Shown here: positions 34,820 through 43,676 of the stretch, in pieces
How the letters are laid out: each line of letters opens with the position of its first letter
Position numbering within the stretch: the stretch's first letter is position 1
Assembly (NCBI GenBank): GCA_902776835.1
Contig: CACYRK010000002.1
Location: 62,001-126,000 of the forward strand
DNA from: an uncultured Bacteroidales bacterium
GTDB taxonomy: Bacteria > Bacteroidota > Bacteroidia > Bacteroidales > Muribaculaceae
DNA length: 64,000 nucleotides
Reading direction: 5' to 3'
Notes under the pieces: generated by a model
Told to the model about the DNA's origin: nothing
The model's database searches: none
The model's input: the letters and a program-made list of their open reading frames with translations, nothing else
Program-made: the position numbers and the translations under genes

Positions 34820-37620
34820 GCGTGTGGCTCAGCCTCGAGGCATTTGCGCAAGAACTTGCCGGTGTAACTCGTGGGATGCTGGGCCACCTGCTCGGGTGTG
34901 CCGGTAACTACCACTTCGCCACCTTGGTCGCCGCCTTCGGGACCCAGGTCGATGATATGGTCGGCACACTTGATTACCTCCATGTTGTGCTCGATAATTA
35001 CCACTGTGTGGCCACGCTCGATAAGCCGGTCGAACGACCGCATGAGCGTGTTGATGTCGTGCATGTGCAAGCCGGTTGTCGGCTCGTCGAAGATAAACAT
35101 TGTCTTCACGTTCTCGCTCTCGCCACTCAGGTAGTAGGCCAACTTCACACGCTGGTTTTCGCCGCCCGAAAGGGTGGATGACGTCTGTCCCAACTTGATG
35201 TAACCCAATCCCACATCCTGCAGCGGCTTGAGTCGCTGCACGATTTTGTTCTGTATCGAGCCGGTGTCCTCACCAAAGAAATCGATGGCTTCGTTGACCG
35301 TCATGTCGAGCACGTCGCTGATGGTCTTGCCACGGTAGGTGACATCGAGGGCGTTGCGGCTGAACCGCTTGCCGTGGCATGCCTCACAGGGCAGCGTGAT
35401 GTCGGCCATAAATTGCATCTCGATGGTGATGGTGCCCTCGCCCTTGCACTCCTCACAGCGTCCGCCGGGTGAGTTGAACGAGAAAAATCCGGGCTGATAG
35501 CCCATCTGCCGCGACAGTTGCTGCTCGCTGAACAGGTGGCGCACCTCGTCGAACGCCTTTAGATAGGTCGCCGGATTGCTGCGCGTCGACTTGCCGATGG
35601 GGTTCTGGTCGATAAACACCACGCGCTGCAGGCGATGCAGGTCGCCGCTCAACTGCGAGTGGCTGCCAGGGCGCTCGGCGGCTTCGTCGAAGTGGCGGGC
35701 CAAAGCGCGGTACAGGATATCGTTGACCAGCGTCGACTTGCCGCTGCCGCTCACTCCTGTCACCACGGTCATCACGCCAAGCGGGAACTTGACGTCGATG
35801 TTTTTAAGGTTGTTCTCGGTGGCGCCGATTACATCGATGTGGTCGGTCCAATGGCGGTGGCGCTTTGGTAACGGAATATTCAGTTCTCCGGTAAGATACT
35901 TGGCTGTGTAGCCCTTGCCGCTGCTCTTGAGAGCGTCGAGGGTGCCTTGAAACACCACTTGTCCGCCGCGGCGCCCGGCCTCGGGACCGATGTCCACAAT
36001 ATAGTCGGCGGCATTCATTATTTCCTCGTCGTGCTCGACCACCACCACGGTGTTGCCCAACTGCTTAAGGTGCTGAAGCACGCTTATCAGGCGGTGTGTG
36101 TCGCGCGAGTGCAAACCAATGCTGGGCTCATCGAGAATGTAAATCGACCCCACCAGCGAACTGCCCAACGAGGTGGCAAGGTTGATGCGCTGGCTCTCGC
36201 CGCCCGACAACGTCGACGAAAGGCGGTCGAGGGTTAGATAGCCCAGTCCCACATCTTCGAGAAATTGCAGGCGGTTGTTGATTTCCGTGAGCAGGCGCCG
36301 AGCCACGGTGGCATCGTGCTCGCTCAGCGTGAGGGCCTTGAACCAGGCATGCAGTTCGTTCACCGGCATGGTTACCAACTCGGTGATGTTCTTGCCTCCC
36401 ACGCGCACGTAGGTGGCTTCTTTGCGCAAGCGCGAGCCGTGGCACGTGGGGCATTCGGTCTTGCCGCGATAGCGCGCCAGCATCACGCGGTACTGTATGT
36501 TGTAAGATTTGCTCTGAATCCAAGCGAAAAAGCCGTCGATGCCCGTCCATCCGTGTCCGTCGCCGTGCCATAGCAGGTCTTTCTCCTCCCTTGTGAGTTG
36601 GTAGTAAGGGCGGTGTATGGGGAAGTTGTGCCGTGCTGCCACATGGATAAACTCCCGCTTGGCCTCGCTCATGACGTTGCCACGCCAGCACATCACGGCA
36701 TCGTCGTAGACCGAGAGTGCCTTGTTGGGCACTACCAGGTCCTCGTCGACACCCACAATTCGCCCGAAGCCCTCGCACGTGGGGCAAGCGCCCATGGGGT
36801 TGTTGAAGTTGAACATCAGTTCGGTGGGCTCGGCAAAGGTCATCCCGTCGGCCTCGAGTCGTTTCGAGAATCGGTGTTCGACCACTCCGTCCTCGGTCCA
36901 CACCATCAGCACACATTCGTCGCCACCCTCGTAGAAAGCCGTTTGCAGCGAGTCGAGCAGTCGCATCTCGTCCTCCTTGCGGTGAGTCACCGCCATGCGG
37001 TCGATGAGCAGTCGGTAGGGCAGGGCGTCGGCGTCGTCTTGCTCGAGCGCCTGTGCGATGTTGACCCAGTTGCCGTTGAGTTCCAGGCGCGAATATCCGC
37101 CCTTGAGGAGCACCTCGAGTTGGGTGCGCATGTCGCGGCCCTCAGGCCGGTGTATGTCGGTGACGATGGCAAAGCGTGTCCCGTCGGCATAACTGTTGAT
37201 GCAGTCGATCACGTCGTTCGACGTGTGCTTTTTCACCAGCGTGCCGCTAATTGGTGAGTAAATCTGGCCCAGGCGTGCAAAGAGCAGGCGAAGATAGTCG
37301 TAAATCTCGGTCGAGGTGCCCACAGTGCTGCGCGAGTTGCGCGTGTTCACTTTTTGCTCGATGGCAATGGCGGGCGGCAGGCCACGAATGAAGTCGCACT
37401 CGGGCTTCGACAGGCGTCCCATGAACTGGCGGGCGTAGGACGACAGGCTCTCGACGTAACGGCGCTGACCCTCGGCGTAAAGCGTGTCGAATGCCAGCGA
37501 CGACTTGCCCGAGCCCGACAGGCCCGTGATTACCACAAGCGAGTTGCGCGGGATATTTACGTCGATGTTTTTCAGGTTGTTGACGCGAGCGCCCTTAACT
37601 ACTATTTCGTTTGATTTCAT
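34816..37620 (-). CDS. uvrA: Excinuclease ABC subunit A (UvrA)
   Basis: This is a full-length 934-residue UvrA. First ATPase: [19 protein letters not shown], signature [11 protein letters not shown]. Second: [15 protein letters not shown], signature [16 protein letters not shown] and [14 protein letters not shown]. Zinc modules: [17 protein letters not shown] and CEECKGEG ... CEACHGKRF. It detects bulky DNA damage with UvrB in nucleotide excision repair. It is monocistronic on the minus strand and faces the capA gene with a four-base 3' overlap. Bacteroidales often carry more than one uvrA; whether another exists lies outside the window. Confidence 0.95.
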   Translation of the reverse strand: MKSNEIVVKGARVNNLKNIDVNIPRNSLVVITGLSGSGKSSLAFDTLYAEGQRRYVESLSSYARQFMGRLSKPECDFIRGLPPAIAIEQKVNTRNSRSTVGTSTEIYDYLRLLFARLGQIYSPISGTLVKKHTSNDVIDCINSYADGTRFAIVTDIHRPEGRDMRTQLEVLLKGGYSRLELNGNWVNIAQALEQDDADALPYRLLIDRMAVTHRKEDEMRLLDSLQTAFYEGGDECVLMVWTEDGVVEHRFSKRLEADGMTFAEPTELMFNFNNPMGACPTCEGFGRIVGVDEDLVVPNKALSVYDDAVMCWRGNVMSEAKREFIHVAARHNFPIHRPYYQLTREEKDLLWHGDGHGWTGIDGFFAWIQSKSYNIQYRVMLARYRGKTECPTCHGSRLRKEATYVRVGGKNITELVTMPVNELHAWFKALTLSEHDATVARRLLTEINNRLQFLEDVGLGYLTLDRLSSTLSGGESQRINLATSLGSSLVGSIYILDEPSIGLHSRDTHRLISVLQHLKQLGNTVVVVEHDEEIMNAADYIVDIGPEAGRRGGQVVFQGTLDALKSSGKGYTAKYLTGELNIPLPKRHRHWTDHIDVIGATENNLKNIDVKFPLGVMTVVTGVSGSGKSTLVNDILYRALARHFDEAAERPGSHSQLSGDLHRLQRVVFIDQNPIGKSTRSNPATYLKAFDEVRHLFSEQQLSRQMGYQPGFFSFNSPGGRCEECKGEGTITIEMQFMADITLPCEACHGKRFSRNALDVTYRGKTISDVLDMTVNEAIDFFGEDTGSIQNKIVQRLKPLQDVGLGYIKLGQTSSTLSGGENQRVKLAYYLSGESENVKTMFIFDEPTTGLHMHDINTLMRSFDRLIERGHTVVIIEHNMEVIKCADHIIDLGPEGGDQGGEVVVTGTPEQVAQHPTSYTGKFLRKCLEAEPHA

Positions 37621-37831
37621 TGTGTCGTGAAAATTTCTGCAAAATTACTGAATTATTGCCGAAACGTCGCGATAAAACGTCACTTTTGAGAATAATTTGC
37701 AAAAAACGGCATGAAAATTTTGTCAGGTGACAAATAATTAATAATTTTATGCCTCGATTTTGACATGTGGCATGAAATTTGCCACTTAAGTTGTTGACTG
37801 AAAAATATTAACACTATAAACACTATAAAGT

Positions 37832-38035
37832 ATGAAACCGATTCACATCATCATGTCAGTTTTGGGTGGCGCCATTGCGGGTGCCGCCGTGGGCCTTTTG
37901 TTTGCTCCCGAAAAGGGCAAAGACACACGCAGCCGCATTGCCGACCTGCTTCGCGAGAAAGGAATTAACCTGAAGGGCAGCAAGATGGATGAACTCGTCA
38001 ACGAGTTGACCGATGAGATTAAAGAAAGTTTGTAA
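37832..38035 (+). CDS. Small YtxH-domain membrane protein (1)
   Basis: This 67-residue protein has one Gly/Ala-rich membrane helix (VLGGAIAGAAVGLLFAPEKG) followed by a charged amphipathic part. The GxLFAPxxGxxTR motif defines the YtxH/gas-vesicle-like family; members are small envelope proteins, often stress related, without a known biochemical role. It heads a four-gene group with a similar protein 20 bases downstream. A 6-bp inverted repeat GTGGCA / TGCCAC lies upstream at 37767-37785. Confidence 0.85.
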   Translation: MKPIHIIMSVLGGAIAGAAVGLLFAPEKGKDTRSRIADLLREKGINLKGSKMDELVNELTDEIKESL

Positions 38036-38055
38036 CACCAATTAAGTAAATAATC

Positions 38056-38256
38056 ATGAATAAAGGAGTAACCTTATTGTATTCATTCTTGGGTGGAGCC
38101 CTCCTGGGCTGTGCTGCCGCTTTATTGTTCGCTCCCGAGAAGGGCAGTGACCTGCGCTCACGCATCAAGGAGATGCTCAAGAAGAAAGGCATCGACTTCA
38201 GCGACGACGAGGTTGAGCAACTGGTAAAGCAAATCAGCGCTCAAATCGAGGAGTGA
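38056..38256 (+). CDS. Small YtxH-domain membrane protein (2)
   Basis: This 66-residue paralogue of the preceding gene has LLYSFLGGALLGCAAALLFA as its helix, PEKGSDLRSRIKEML as the family motif and an acidic C-terminus. The two tandem copies probably arose by duplication and may act as a pair in the cytoplasmic membrane. A 10-bp inverted repeat separates it from the next gene. Confidence 0.85.
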   Translation: MNKGVTLLYSFLGGALLGCAAALLFAPEKGSDLRSRIKEMLKKKGIDFSDDEVEQLVKQISAQIEE

Positions 38257-38281
38257 TCTCGCCGCTTGAGCCAACCGACCA

Positions 38282-38326
38282 CACACCCGCGTGCCGCACT
38301 GCACACAGCGCCGAGGCGCGGGTGTG
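38282..38326. repeat. Intergenic inverted repeat CACACCCGCG / CGCGGGTGTG
   Basis: Perfect 10-bp arms around a 25-base centre, between the second YtxH gene and the holin-like gene. There is no U-tract next to it; it could cap or attenuate the mRNA. Confidence 0.6.
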
Positions 38327-38345
38327 ATACTTCATTTTATTGACT

Positions 38346-38699
38346 ATGGACGAAAACGTTGACTACAAGAAACTTTATGATGTGACACGTGACTATTTGT
38401 CACGTGAACTGAACTATAACAAACTCACTGCAGTAGAGAAGTTGTCGATATTGCTCTCGGGCATCGCCGTGGTGGCAGTGATTGCTCTCCTGGGTGCCAT
38501 CGCATTATATTTCATAACGTCGACAGTGGTCATGCTGCTGGCCGACGCATTGGGTAGCGAATGGGCCGCCAACCTCGTTGTGTCGCTATTGATGGTAGTG
38601 ATTATCGTTATTGTTGTGGCATCGCGTAAATCGCTCATCGTCAATCCCATCACGCGCTATATTACACGTCTGTTCTTAAATCCGAACAACAATGAATGA
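38346..38699 (+). CDS. Phage-holin-like small membrane protein
   Basis: This is a 117-residue protein. A charged N-terminal part (VDYKKLYDVTRDYLSREL, with LTAVEKLSILLSG) is followed by two membrane helices (about residues 35-62 and 72-93) and a short basic-aromatic tail. The pattern is that of the 'phage holin family' proteins (Actinobacterial holin-X type) that travel with YtxH genes. There are no phage genes around, so a lytic role is not implied. I chose ATG 38346 over an in-frame TTG at 38340. It overlaps the next gene by 8 bases. Confidence 0.8.
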   Translation: MDENVDYKKLYDVTRDYLSRELNYNKLTAVEKLSILLSGIAVVAVIALLGAIALYFITSTVVMLLADALGSEWAANLVVSLLMVVIIVIVVASRKSLIVNPITRYITRLFLNPNNNE

Positions 38700-39018
38700 G
38701 AATGCACCAATCGAGGCCACCAGCGAAAAGCAGATTAAGGCGATAGCCGCCACCCCTGCCGAAGAGACCGAGTGGAAGGGATACACCCTGGAGCAACTGC
38801 GCATGAAGCGTGCCATGGCATTGGTGCGCCGCGAAGTGGGGCGCGAGCGCCTCGACATGGCCTTCGGAAACATGAAGACACGCGTGAACGATAATGGCAT
38901 TCGGGGCCTGCTCTTCGACAACAAGACCATCGGACATCTCAAGACGGCCGACTATATGCTGCTGGGATGGAAACTCTCGCAGGCACTCGTCAAATTGTGG
39001 GCGCGGTCGCGCAAGTGA
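38692..39018 (+). CDS. Conserved small protein of the YtxH group, unknown function
   Basis: This 108-residue soluble protein has no recognised domain. Features seen are LEQLRMKRAMALVRREVGRERL (an amphipathic charged helix, quoted in part), a central MKTRVNDNGIRGL, and a mildly hydrophobic TADYMLLGWKLSQALVKLW near the end. It overlaps the holin-like gene by 8 bases in another frame, so the two are translationally coupled. A cytoplasmic face partner of the small membrane proteins is likely, by context only. Confidence 0.72.
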   Translation: MNENAPIEATSEKQIKAIAATPAEETEWKGYTLEQLRMKRAMALVRREVGRERLDMAFGNMKTRVNDNGIRGLLFDNKTIGHLKTADYMLLGWKLSQALVKLWARSRK

Positions 39019-39082
39019 TGGCCACAAAATGACTCTCCAAAACGGCAAATTTTGATGAAAAATCGCTTTTTTTGAGAAAAAA

Positions 39083-39114
39083 TTTGCAGATATTAGAATT
39101 TCATAATAAATTTG
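39083..39114 (+). promoter_or_regulatory. Bacteroidetes-type promoter for the sigma factor gene
   Basis: TTTG at 39083-39086 and TAAATTTG at 39107-39114 are separated by 20 bases. The gene begins about 120 bases later. Confidence 0.65.
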
Positions 39115-39235
39115 CCACGTTTTTCGCCCCATGTGAGAGCGGAAACAACGGTTAAGTGATTATTAACAGTTAATTATAAACGAAATACATCTGCCTATTG
39201 ACGTGAACATTACTTAGTAGAATCAAAAACAAGTA

Positions 39236-39826
39236 ATGATGAACTTAAAAAGCATGAGCGACGAGGTTCTCGTCGCCAAGTATGTTGAAGGACAGAACGA
39301 GGCATTTGATGTCTTGGTCGATCGTTATAAAGATAGGGTATTCGCGCAGATAATGAAAACTGTGAAGGATTCCGACGTGGCCGACGACATCTTCCAAGAG
39401 ACTTTTGTTAAGGTCATTACGACCATAAATCAAGGCCGATACAACGAGTACGGCCACTTTGCGTCGTGGATTATGCGCATCGCCCATAATGTGGCGGTGG
39501 ACTACTTCCGCGTTAACCGCCGCGCCATCACCGGCATTTGCGACGTCCACGAGGCCGAGGTCATCAACCGTGACGAGTTGCGCGACTACAACATCGAGGA
39601 GAGCATCATCAACACCCAGATTCACGACGATGTGCGCCGCCTGATGTTGCAGTTGCCCGACACGCAGCGTGAGGTGCTTATCCTGCGCTACTATCACGAC
39701 ATGAACTTCAAGCAGATTGCCGAGCGCACACGCGTGAGCATCAACACCGCACTGGGACGCATGCGCTACGCGCTCATCAATATGCGCCGCATGGCCGAGG
39801 CCCAGCACGTGGCACTGTCGATGTGA
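39236..39826 (+). CDS. RNA polymerase ECF-type sigma factor
   Basis: This 196-residue protein has region 2 (FDVLVDRYKDRVFAQIMKTV, DVADDIFQETFVKV, FASWIMRIAHNVAVDYFR) and region 4 (LPDTQREVLILRYYHDMNFK, QIAERTRVSINTALGRMRYA). It directs RNA polymerase to a special promoter set. No anti-sigma gene follows: the next gene is tig. A codon near the start (MSDE, six codons in) could also initiate. A 14-bp inverted repeat lies just after the stop. The signal is unknown; a house-keeping-like ECF without anti-sigma partner is common in Bacteroidales. Confidence 0.9.
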   Translation: MMNLKSMSDEVLVAKYVEGQNEAFDVLVDRYKDRVFAQIMKTVKDSDVADDIFQETFVKVITTINQGRYNEYGHFASWIMRIAHNVAVDYFRVNRRAITGICDVHEAEVINRDELRDYNIEESIINTQIHDDVRRLMLQLPDTQREVLILRYYHDMNFKQIAERTRVSINTALGRMRYALINMRRMAEAQHVALSM

Positions 39827-39854
39827 CACTTTGCCACACCACAGCACCAACACT

Positions 39855-39900
39855 TGCCGTCGTGCACGACCATTAATCACTTTGGCCGTGCACGGCGGCA
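39855..39900 (+). promoter_or_regulatory. 14-bp inverted repeat after the sigma factor gene
   Basis: TGCCGTCGTGCACG pairs with CGTGCACGGCGGCA with one wobble over an 18-base loop. A T-run is absent, so it is either a weak terminator or an mRNA-protecting hairpin. About 90 bases lie between it and the tig promoter. Confidence 0.6.
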
Positions 39901-39989
39901 TGATTTATGACCTAATGTCAGTCGCCGGGTGGAATGGCACGGTATTTGTCAACTTTATTACTTCATTTATAAAAAAATAACACCATAAA

Positions 39990-40021
39990 TTTGTGTGACG
40001 CAAAACGATGATGTAACTTTG
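39990..40021 (+). promoter_or_regulatory. Bacteroidetes-type promoter for tig
   Basis: TTTG at 39990-39993 and TAACTTTG at 40014-40021 with a 20-base spacer, 36 bases before the tig ATG. It shows that the real start is 40058, not the open frame that reaches 39995. Confidence 0.75.
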
Positions 40022-40057
40022 CGCCCCGATTCCAAAAACATAAGATATATATCAACA

Positions 40058-41422
40058 ATGAACGTAAATTTTGAGAAAATCGACAACGTAAATGCCACAC
40101 TTACCATTTCGATTGTCGAAGACGACTACAAGAGCGAGGTAAAGAAACGTCTCACACGCTATGGCGAGCAGCGTCCGCTGCGCGGCTTCCGTCCCGGCCA
40201 CGTGCCCATGGGCTTGCTGCAAAAGTATTATGGCCCTCAGGCAACCACCGAGGTGGTCGACCGCCTGGTGAGCGAGGCAGTACACAAATATATCAATGAT
40301 AACAAGTTGCACCTGCTGGGTGAGCCCATGCTCAACGCCGACACTCGCATCGACATCAACAAGGAGAAGGACTTCGACGTTAAGTTTGACCTGGGTCTGG
40401 CTCCCGAGTTCTCCATCACTGCCGACAAGAAAATCTCTATACCTTATTATAAAATCGAGGTCACCCAAAAGATGATCGACGACCAGAACGAGCGCTATCG
40501 CGAGCGTTACGGCAAGCAAGTCGACGGCGAGGAAGCCACAATCGACTCGCTGTTGCGCGGATCGCTCACCGAACTCGATGAGAATGGTGAGGAGAAGGCC
40601 GACGGCATCAAGGTCGAGTCGACCGTAATCTCGCCGCAGTATCTCAAGAACGATGACCAGAAGAACCTCTTTGTGGGTGCAAAGGTCGACAGCGACGTGG
40701 TGTTCAACCCCAACATTGCCGCCGACGGCAACCTCACCGAACTCGCTGCCATGCTCAATGTCGACAAGGAGAATGCCGACGTGAAGAGCGACTTTAAGAT
40801 GCACGTCACCAACATTATGGTCAACGCTCCTGCCGACATGAACCAGGAGTTCTTCGACAACGTGCTGGGCGCAGGCCAAGCCAAGGACGAGGGCGAATAC
40901 TTTGAGAAACTCAAGGACATCCTCGCCAAGCAACTGGTTAACGACAGCAACTACCGCTTCACCATCGACGCCGAGCGCATCCTCAAGGAGAAGGTTGGCG
41001 AGTTGGAGTTGCCCGAGGCATTCCTCAAGCGCTTCCTCAAGACCAACAATGAGAATATTACCGACGAGCAGGTAGAGGCCGACTTCCCCAACGCCAAGTC
41101 GCAACTGCAGTGGCAACTCATCAAAGACAAACTTGCTTCGCAACTCGATGTGAAGATTGAGAAAGAGGACACCATGCGCCTGGCTCGCTTCTTTGCCGCA
41201 CAGCAGTTTGCACAGTACGGCATGACCAACCTGCCCGACGACGTGATCGACAACTATGCCAACAAGATGCTCGACGAGGCAAAGACTCGCGAGCAAATCG
41301 TTGAACGCGCTTTCGACGACAAGTTCTACGCAATGCTCAAGGATGCTGTCACCCTCGAGGAGAAAAATGTGAGCGTCGACGAGTTTAACGCGCTGTTCAG
41401 CGCTGAAAAAACAGCCGAATAA
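40058..41422 (+). CDS. tig: Trigger factor
   Basis: This 454-residue ribosome-bound chaperone has an N-terminal ribosome-binding domain including LRGFRPGHVPMGLLQKYYG (the GFRxGxxP signature). The central region is divergent from the FKBP fold, as is usual in Bacteroidetes, and the long helical C-terminal arms are visible. It is located with clpP and clpX in the same order as in many bacteria. Promoter and start are well supported; an intrinsic terminator follows, separating it from clpP. Confidence 0.93.
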   Translation: MNVNFEKIDNVNATLTISIVEDDYKSEVKKRLTRYGEQRPLRGFRPGHVPMGLLQKYYGPQATTEVVDRLVSEAVHKYINDNKLHLLGEPMLNADTRIDINKEKDFDVKFDLGLAPEFSITADKKISIPYYKIEVTQKMIDDQNERYRERYGKQVDGEEATIDSLLRGSLTELDENGEEKADGIKVESTVISPQYLKNDDQKNLFVGAKVDSDVVFNPNIAADGNLTELAAMLNVDKENADVKSDFKMHVTNIMVNAPADMNQEFFDNVLGAGQAKDEGEYFEKLKDILAKQLVNDSNYRFTIDAERILKEKVGELELPEAFLKRFLKTNNENITDEQVEADFPNAKSQLQWQLIKDKLASQLDVKIEKEDTMRLARFFAAQQFAQYGMTNLPDDVIDNYANKMLDEAKTREQIVERAFDDKFYAMLKDAVTLEEKNVSVDEFNALFSAEKTAE

Positions 41423-41455
41423 CCGTTTTCATAATTTGTAACATAGTTTTATGTG

Positions 41456-41487
41456 CGGTCGCCAAATTCTGGCGGCCGTTTTTTTTC
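41456..41487 (+). terminator. Rho-independent terminator after tig
   Basis: CGGTCGCCA (41456-41464) pairs with TGGCGGCCG (41470-41478), one wobble, loop AATTC, followed by eight T (from 41479). Confidence 0.9.
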
Positions 41488-41505
41488 AAAAAAAAGTGAT
41501 AATCA

Positions 41506-41538
41506 TTGCGCATTATTGAATATTTTGTTGTACCTTTG
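41506..41538 (+). promoter_or_regulatory. Bacteroidetes-type promoter for clpP-clpX
   Basis: TACCTTTG at 41531-41538 matches the -7 element exactly; TTGC at 41506-41509 is the best upstream element, at 21 bases. It is 33 bases before the clpP start. Confidence 0.6.
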
Positions 41539-41571
41539 TAAAGAAACAATAATCCATTTACATCATACATC

Positions 41572-42246
41572 ATGAACAACGATTTCAGAAAATTTGCAGT
41601 GCACCACCTGGGCATGAACGGACTTGCCCTGGACCAGTACAGTAACGACATAGTGGACAACTATATCTCGCCCACCATCATGGAGGAGCGCAAACTCAAC
41701 GTCACACAGATGGACGTGTTCTCTCGCTTGATGATGGACCGCATCATTTTCCTGGGCACTCAGGTCGACGACTACACGGCCAACGTGATTCAGGCCCAGT
41801 TGCTGTATCTCGACTCGGCCGACATGGGCAAGGACATCTCGCTCTACATCAATTCGCCTGGCGGCAGCGTGTATGCCGGCCTGGGCATCTATGACACGAT
41901 GCAGTATATCCAGAGCGACGTGTCGACCATCTGCACCGGTATGGCCGCTTCGATGGCCGCTGTGCTGCTGGTGGCTGGCGAGAAGGACAAACGCTTTGCC
42001 CTCAAGCACTCACGCGTGATGATACACCAGCCTATGGGCGGCATCCAAGGCCAGGCATCCGACATCGAGATTACCTCGCGCGAGATTCTCAAACTCAAGA
42101 AAGAACTGTACACCATCATCAGTGACCACTCGGGCCAACCTTATGACAAGGTGTACGCCGACAGCGACCGCGACTACTGGATGACATCAGCCGAGGCCCT
42201 GGAATATGGCATGATTGACAAGGTTCTCGAACGCACTAAGAAGTAA
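41572..42246 (+). CDS. clpP: ATP-dependent Clp protease proteolytic subunit
   Basis: This 224-residue serine protease has the catalytic Ser in CTGMAASMAAVLL, His in RVMIHQPMGG and an Asp in the following DRDYWM region. An N-terminal extension of about 25 residues relative to E. coli is typical of Bacteroidetes. It forms the 14-mer chamber fed by ClpX, encoded 13 bases downstream. Confidence 0.95.
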   Translation: MNNDFRKFAVHHLGMNGLALDQYSNDIVDNYISPTIMEERKLNVTQMDVFSRLMMDRIIFLGTQVDDYTANVIQAQLLYLDSADMGKDISLYINSPGGSVYAGLGIYDTMQYIQSDVSTICTGMAASMAAVLLVAGEKDKRFALKHSRVMIHQPMGGIQGQASDIEITSREILKLKKELYTIISDHSGQPYDKVYADSDRDYWMTSAEALEYGMIDKVLERTKK

Positions 42247-42259
42247 ACGCGTCGCACAC

Positions 42260-43501
42260 ATGGCTAAAAAACGTACCACAGAACTTCATTGCGACTTCTG
42301 CGGGCGCAGCGAGAAAGAAGTGAAGTTGCTGCTGCCCGGCCTCAATGCGTGCATCTGCAACGATTGCGCCGACCGTGCCGTGGAAATCACTCACCAGTAT
42401 CTTAATGAACTGAAAAAGAATACGGTGCCTGACATCGAACTGGAAACACTTCCGAAACCAGCCGAAATCAAGGCATTTCTCGACGAATATGTGATTGGGC
42501 AGGAGGCTGCCAAGAAATATCTGTCGGTGGCCGTCTACAACCACTACAAGCGTCTGGCGCAAGGCGAAGACGATGTCGACATCGAGAAGTCAAACATTAT
42601 CATCGTGGGCCCAACAGGTACTGGCAAGACATTGCTGGCCAAGACTATAGCGCGGATGCTCAAAGTGCCATTTGCCATCGTCGACGCCACGGTGCTCACC
42701 GAGGCCGGCTACGTGGGCGAGGACATCGAGAGCCTGCTCACACGCCTGCTTGCCGCCTGCGACTACAACGTCGAGGAGGCTCAGCGAGGCATCGTGTTTA
42801 TTGATGAGATTGACAAAATCGCGCGTAAGGGCGACAACCCCTCCATTACGCGCGACGTAAGCGGCGAGGGTGTCCAGCAGGGCTTGCTGAAACTCCTCGA
42901 AGGGTCGGTGGTCAACGTGCCGCCACAAGGCGGGCGCAAGCACCCCGAGCAGAAGATGATTGCCGTCGACACAAAGAACATCCTCTTCATTTGCGGCGGC
43001 GCATTCGAGGGTATCGAGCGGCAAATCGCCCTGCGACTCAACACCCACGTTGTGGGTTATGGCTCGTCAAACCAGATGACACGCCTCGAGCGCGAGAAGA
43101 TTCTGCGCTACGTGGCTCCGCAAGACTTGAGGTCCTACGGGTTGATACCCGAAATCATCGGGCGCTTGCCAGTGCTTACCAACCTCGAGCCGCTCGATCG
43201 CGACGCGTTGCGGCGCATCCTCACCGAGCCCAAGAACGCTATCGTGAAGCAATACATCAAATTGCTGGAGATGGATGGCGTGAAATTGAAGATCGGTGAT
43301 GATGTTCTCGACTTTGTCGTCGACAAGGCCATAGAGTTCAAACTTGGCGCTCGTGGCTTGCGCGGCATCTTCGAGACCATCATGATGGACGTGATGTACG
43401 ACTTGCCGTCGACCAAACGCAAGGAGTACACGCTCACGCTCGATTATGCCAAGAAACAACTCGAGAAGTCGGGCTTCGAACTGATGCACAGCAGCGACTA
43501 A
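42260..43501 (+). CDS. clpX: ATP-dependent Clp protease ATPase subunit ClpX
   Basis: This is a 413-residue protein. An N-terminal C4 zinc domain ([10 protein letters not shown] ... [10 protein letters not shown]) is followed by the AAA+ core: [16 protein letters not shown] (Walker A), GYVGEDIES pore loop and [12 protein letters not shown] (Walker B). It also has RKHPEQKMI and sensor 2 in the LGARGLR region. It unfolds tagged substrates and feeds ClpP. I chose ATG 42260, just before the zinc domain. Confidence 0.95.
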   Translation: MAKKRTTELHCDFCGRSEKEVKLLLPGLNACICNDCADRAVEITHQYLNELKKNTVPDIELETLPKPAEIKAFLDEYVIGQEAAKKYLSVAVYNHYKRLAQGEDDVDIEKSNIIIVGPTGTGKTLLAKTIARMLKVPFAIVDATVLTEAGYVGEDIESLLTRLLAACDYNVEEAQRGIVFIDEIDKIARKGDNPSITRDVSGEGVQQGLLKLLEGSVVNVPPQGGRKHPEQKMIAVDTKNILFICGGAFEGIERQIALRLNTHVVGYGSSNQMTRLEREKILRYVAPQDLRSYGLIPEIIGRLPVLTNLEPLDRDALRRILTEPKNAIVKQYIKLLEMDGVKLKIGDDVLDFVVDKAIEFKLGARGLRGIFETIMMDVMYDLPSTKRKEYTLTLDYAKKQLEKSGFELMHSSD

Positions 43502-43553
43502 GTGCGAGAAAAGTGGTAAAAAATGAAATTTTTGCTAAAAAGGCAGGCTTTTT

Positions 43554-43584
43554 TTTGCCAAGTCAAAGTTTTGCATTAAATTTG
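43554..43584 (+). promoter_or_regulatory. Perfect Bacteroidetes promoter for recQ copy 2
   Basis: TTTG at 43554-43557, 19-base spacer, TAAATTTG at 43577-43584. The transcript would have a leader of about 85 bases before the start codon at 43677. Confidence 0.85.
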
Positions 43585-43676
43585 TATGGTGGGTTAGCAA
43601 GTCACCCACAACACGTAAAAAGGCTGCTTGCAAGCCTTGACATTAAGAACACACACACCTCTCAATACCACACCTC

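Noticed and set aside
37832..39018. Prophage remnant because of a holin-like protein
   Set aside because: No endolysin, structural, integrase or repeat features; the gene travels with YtxH proteins.
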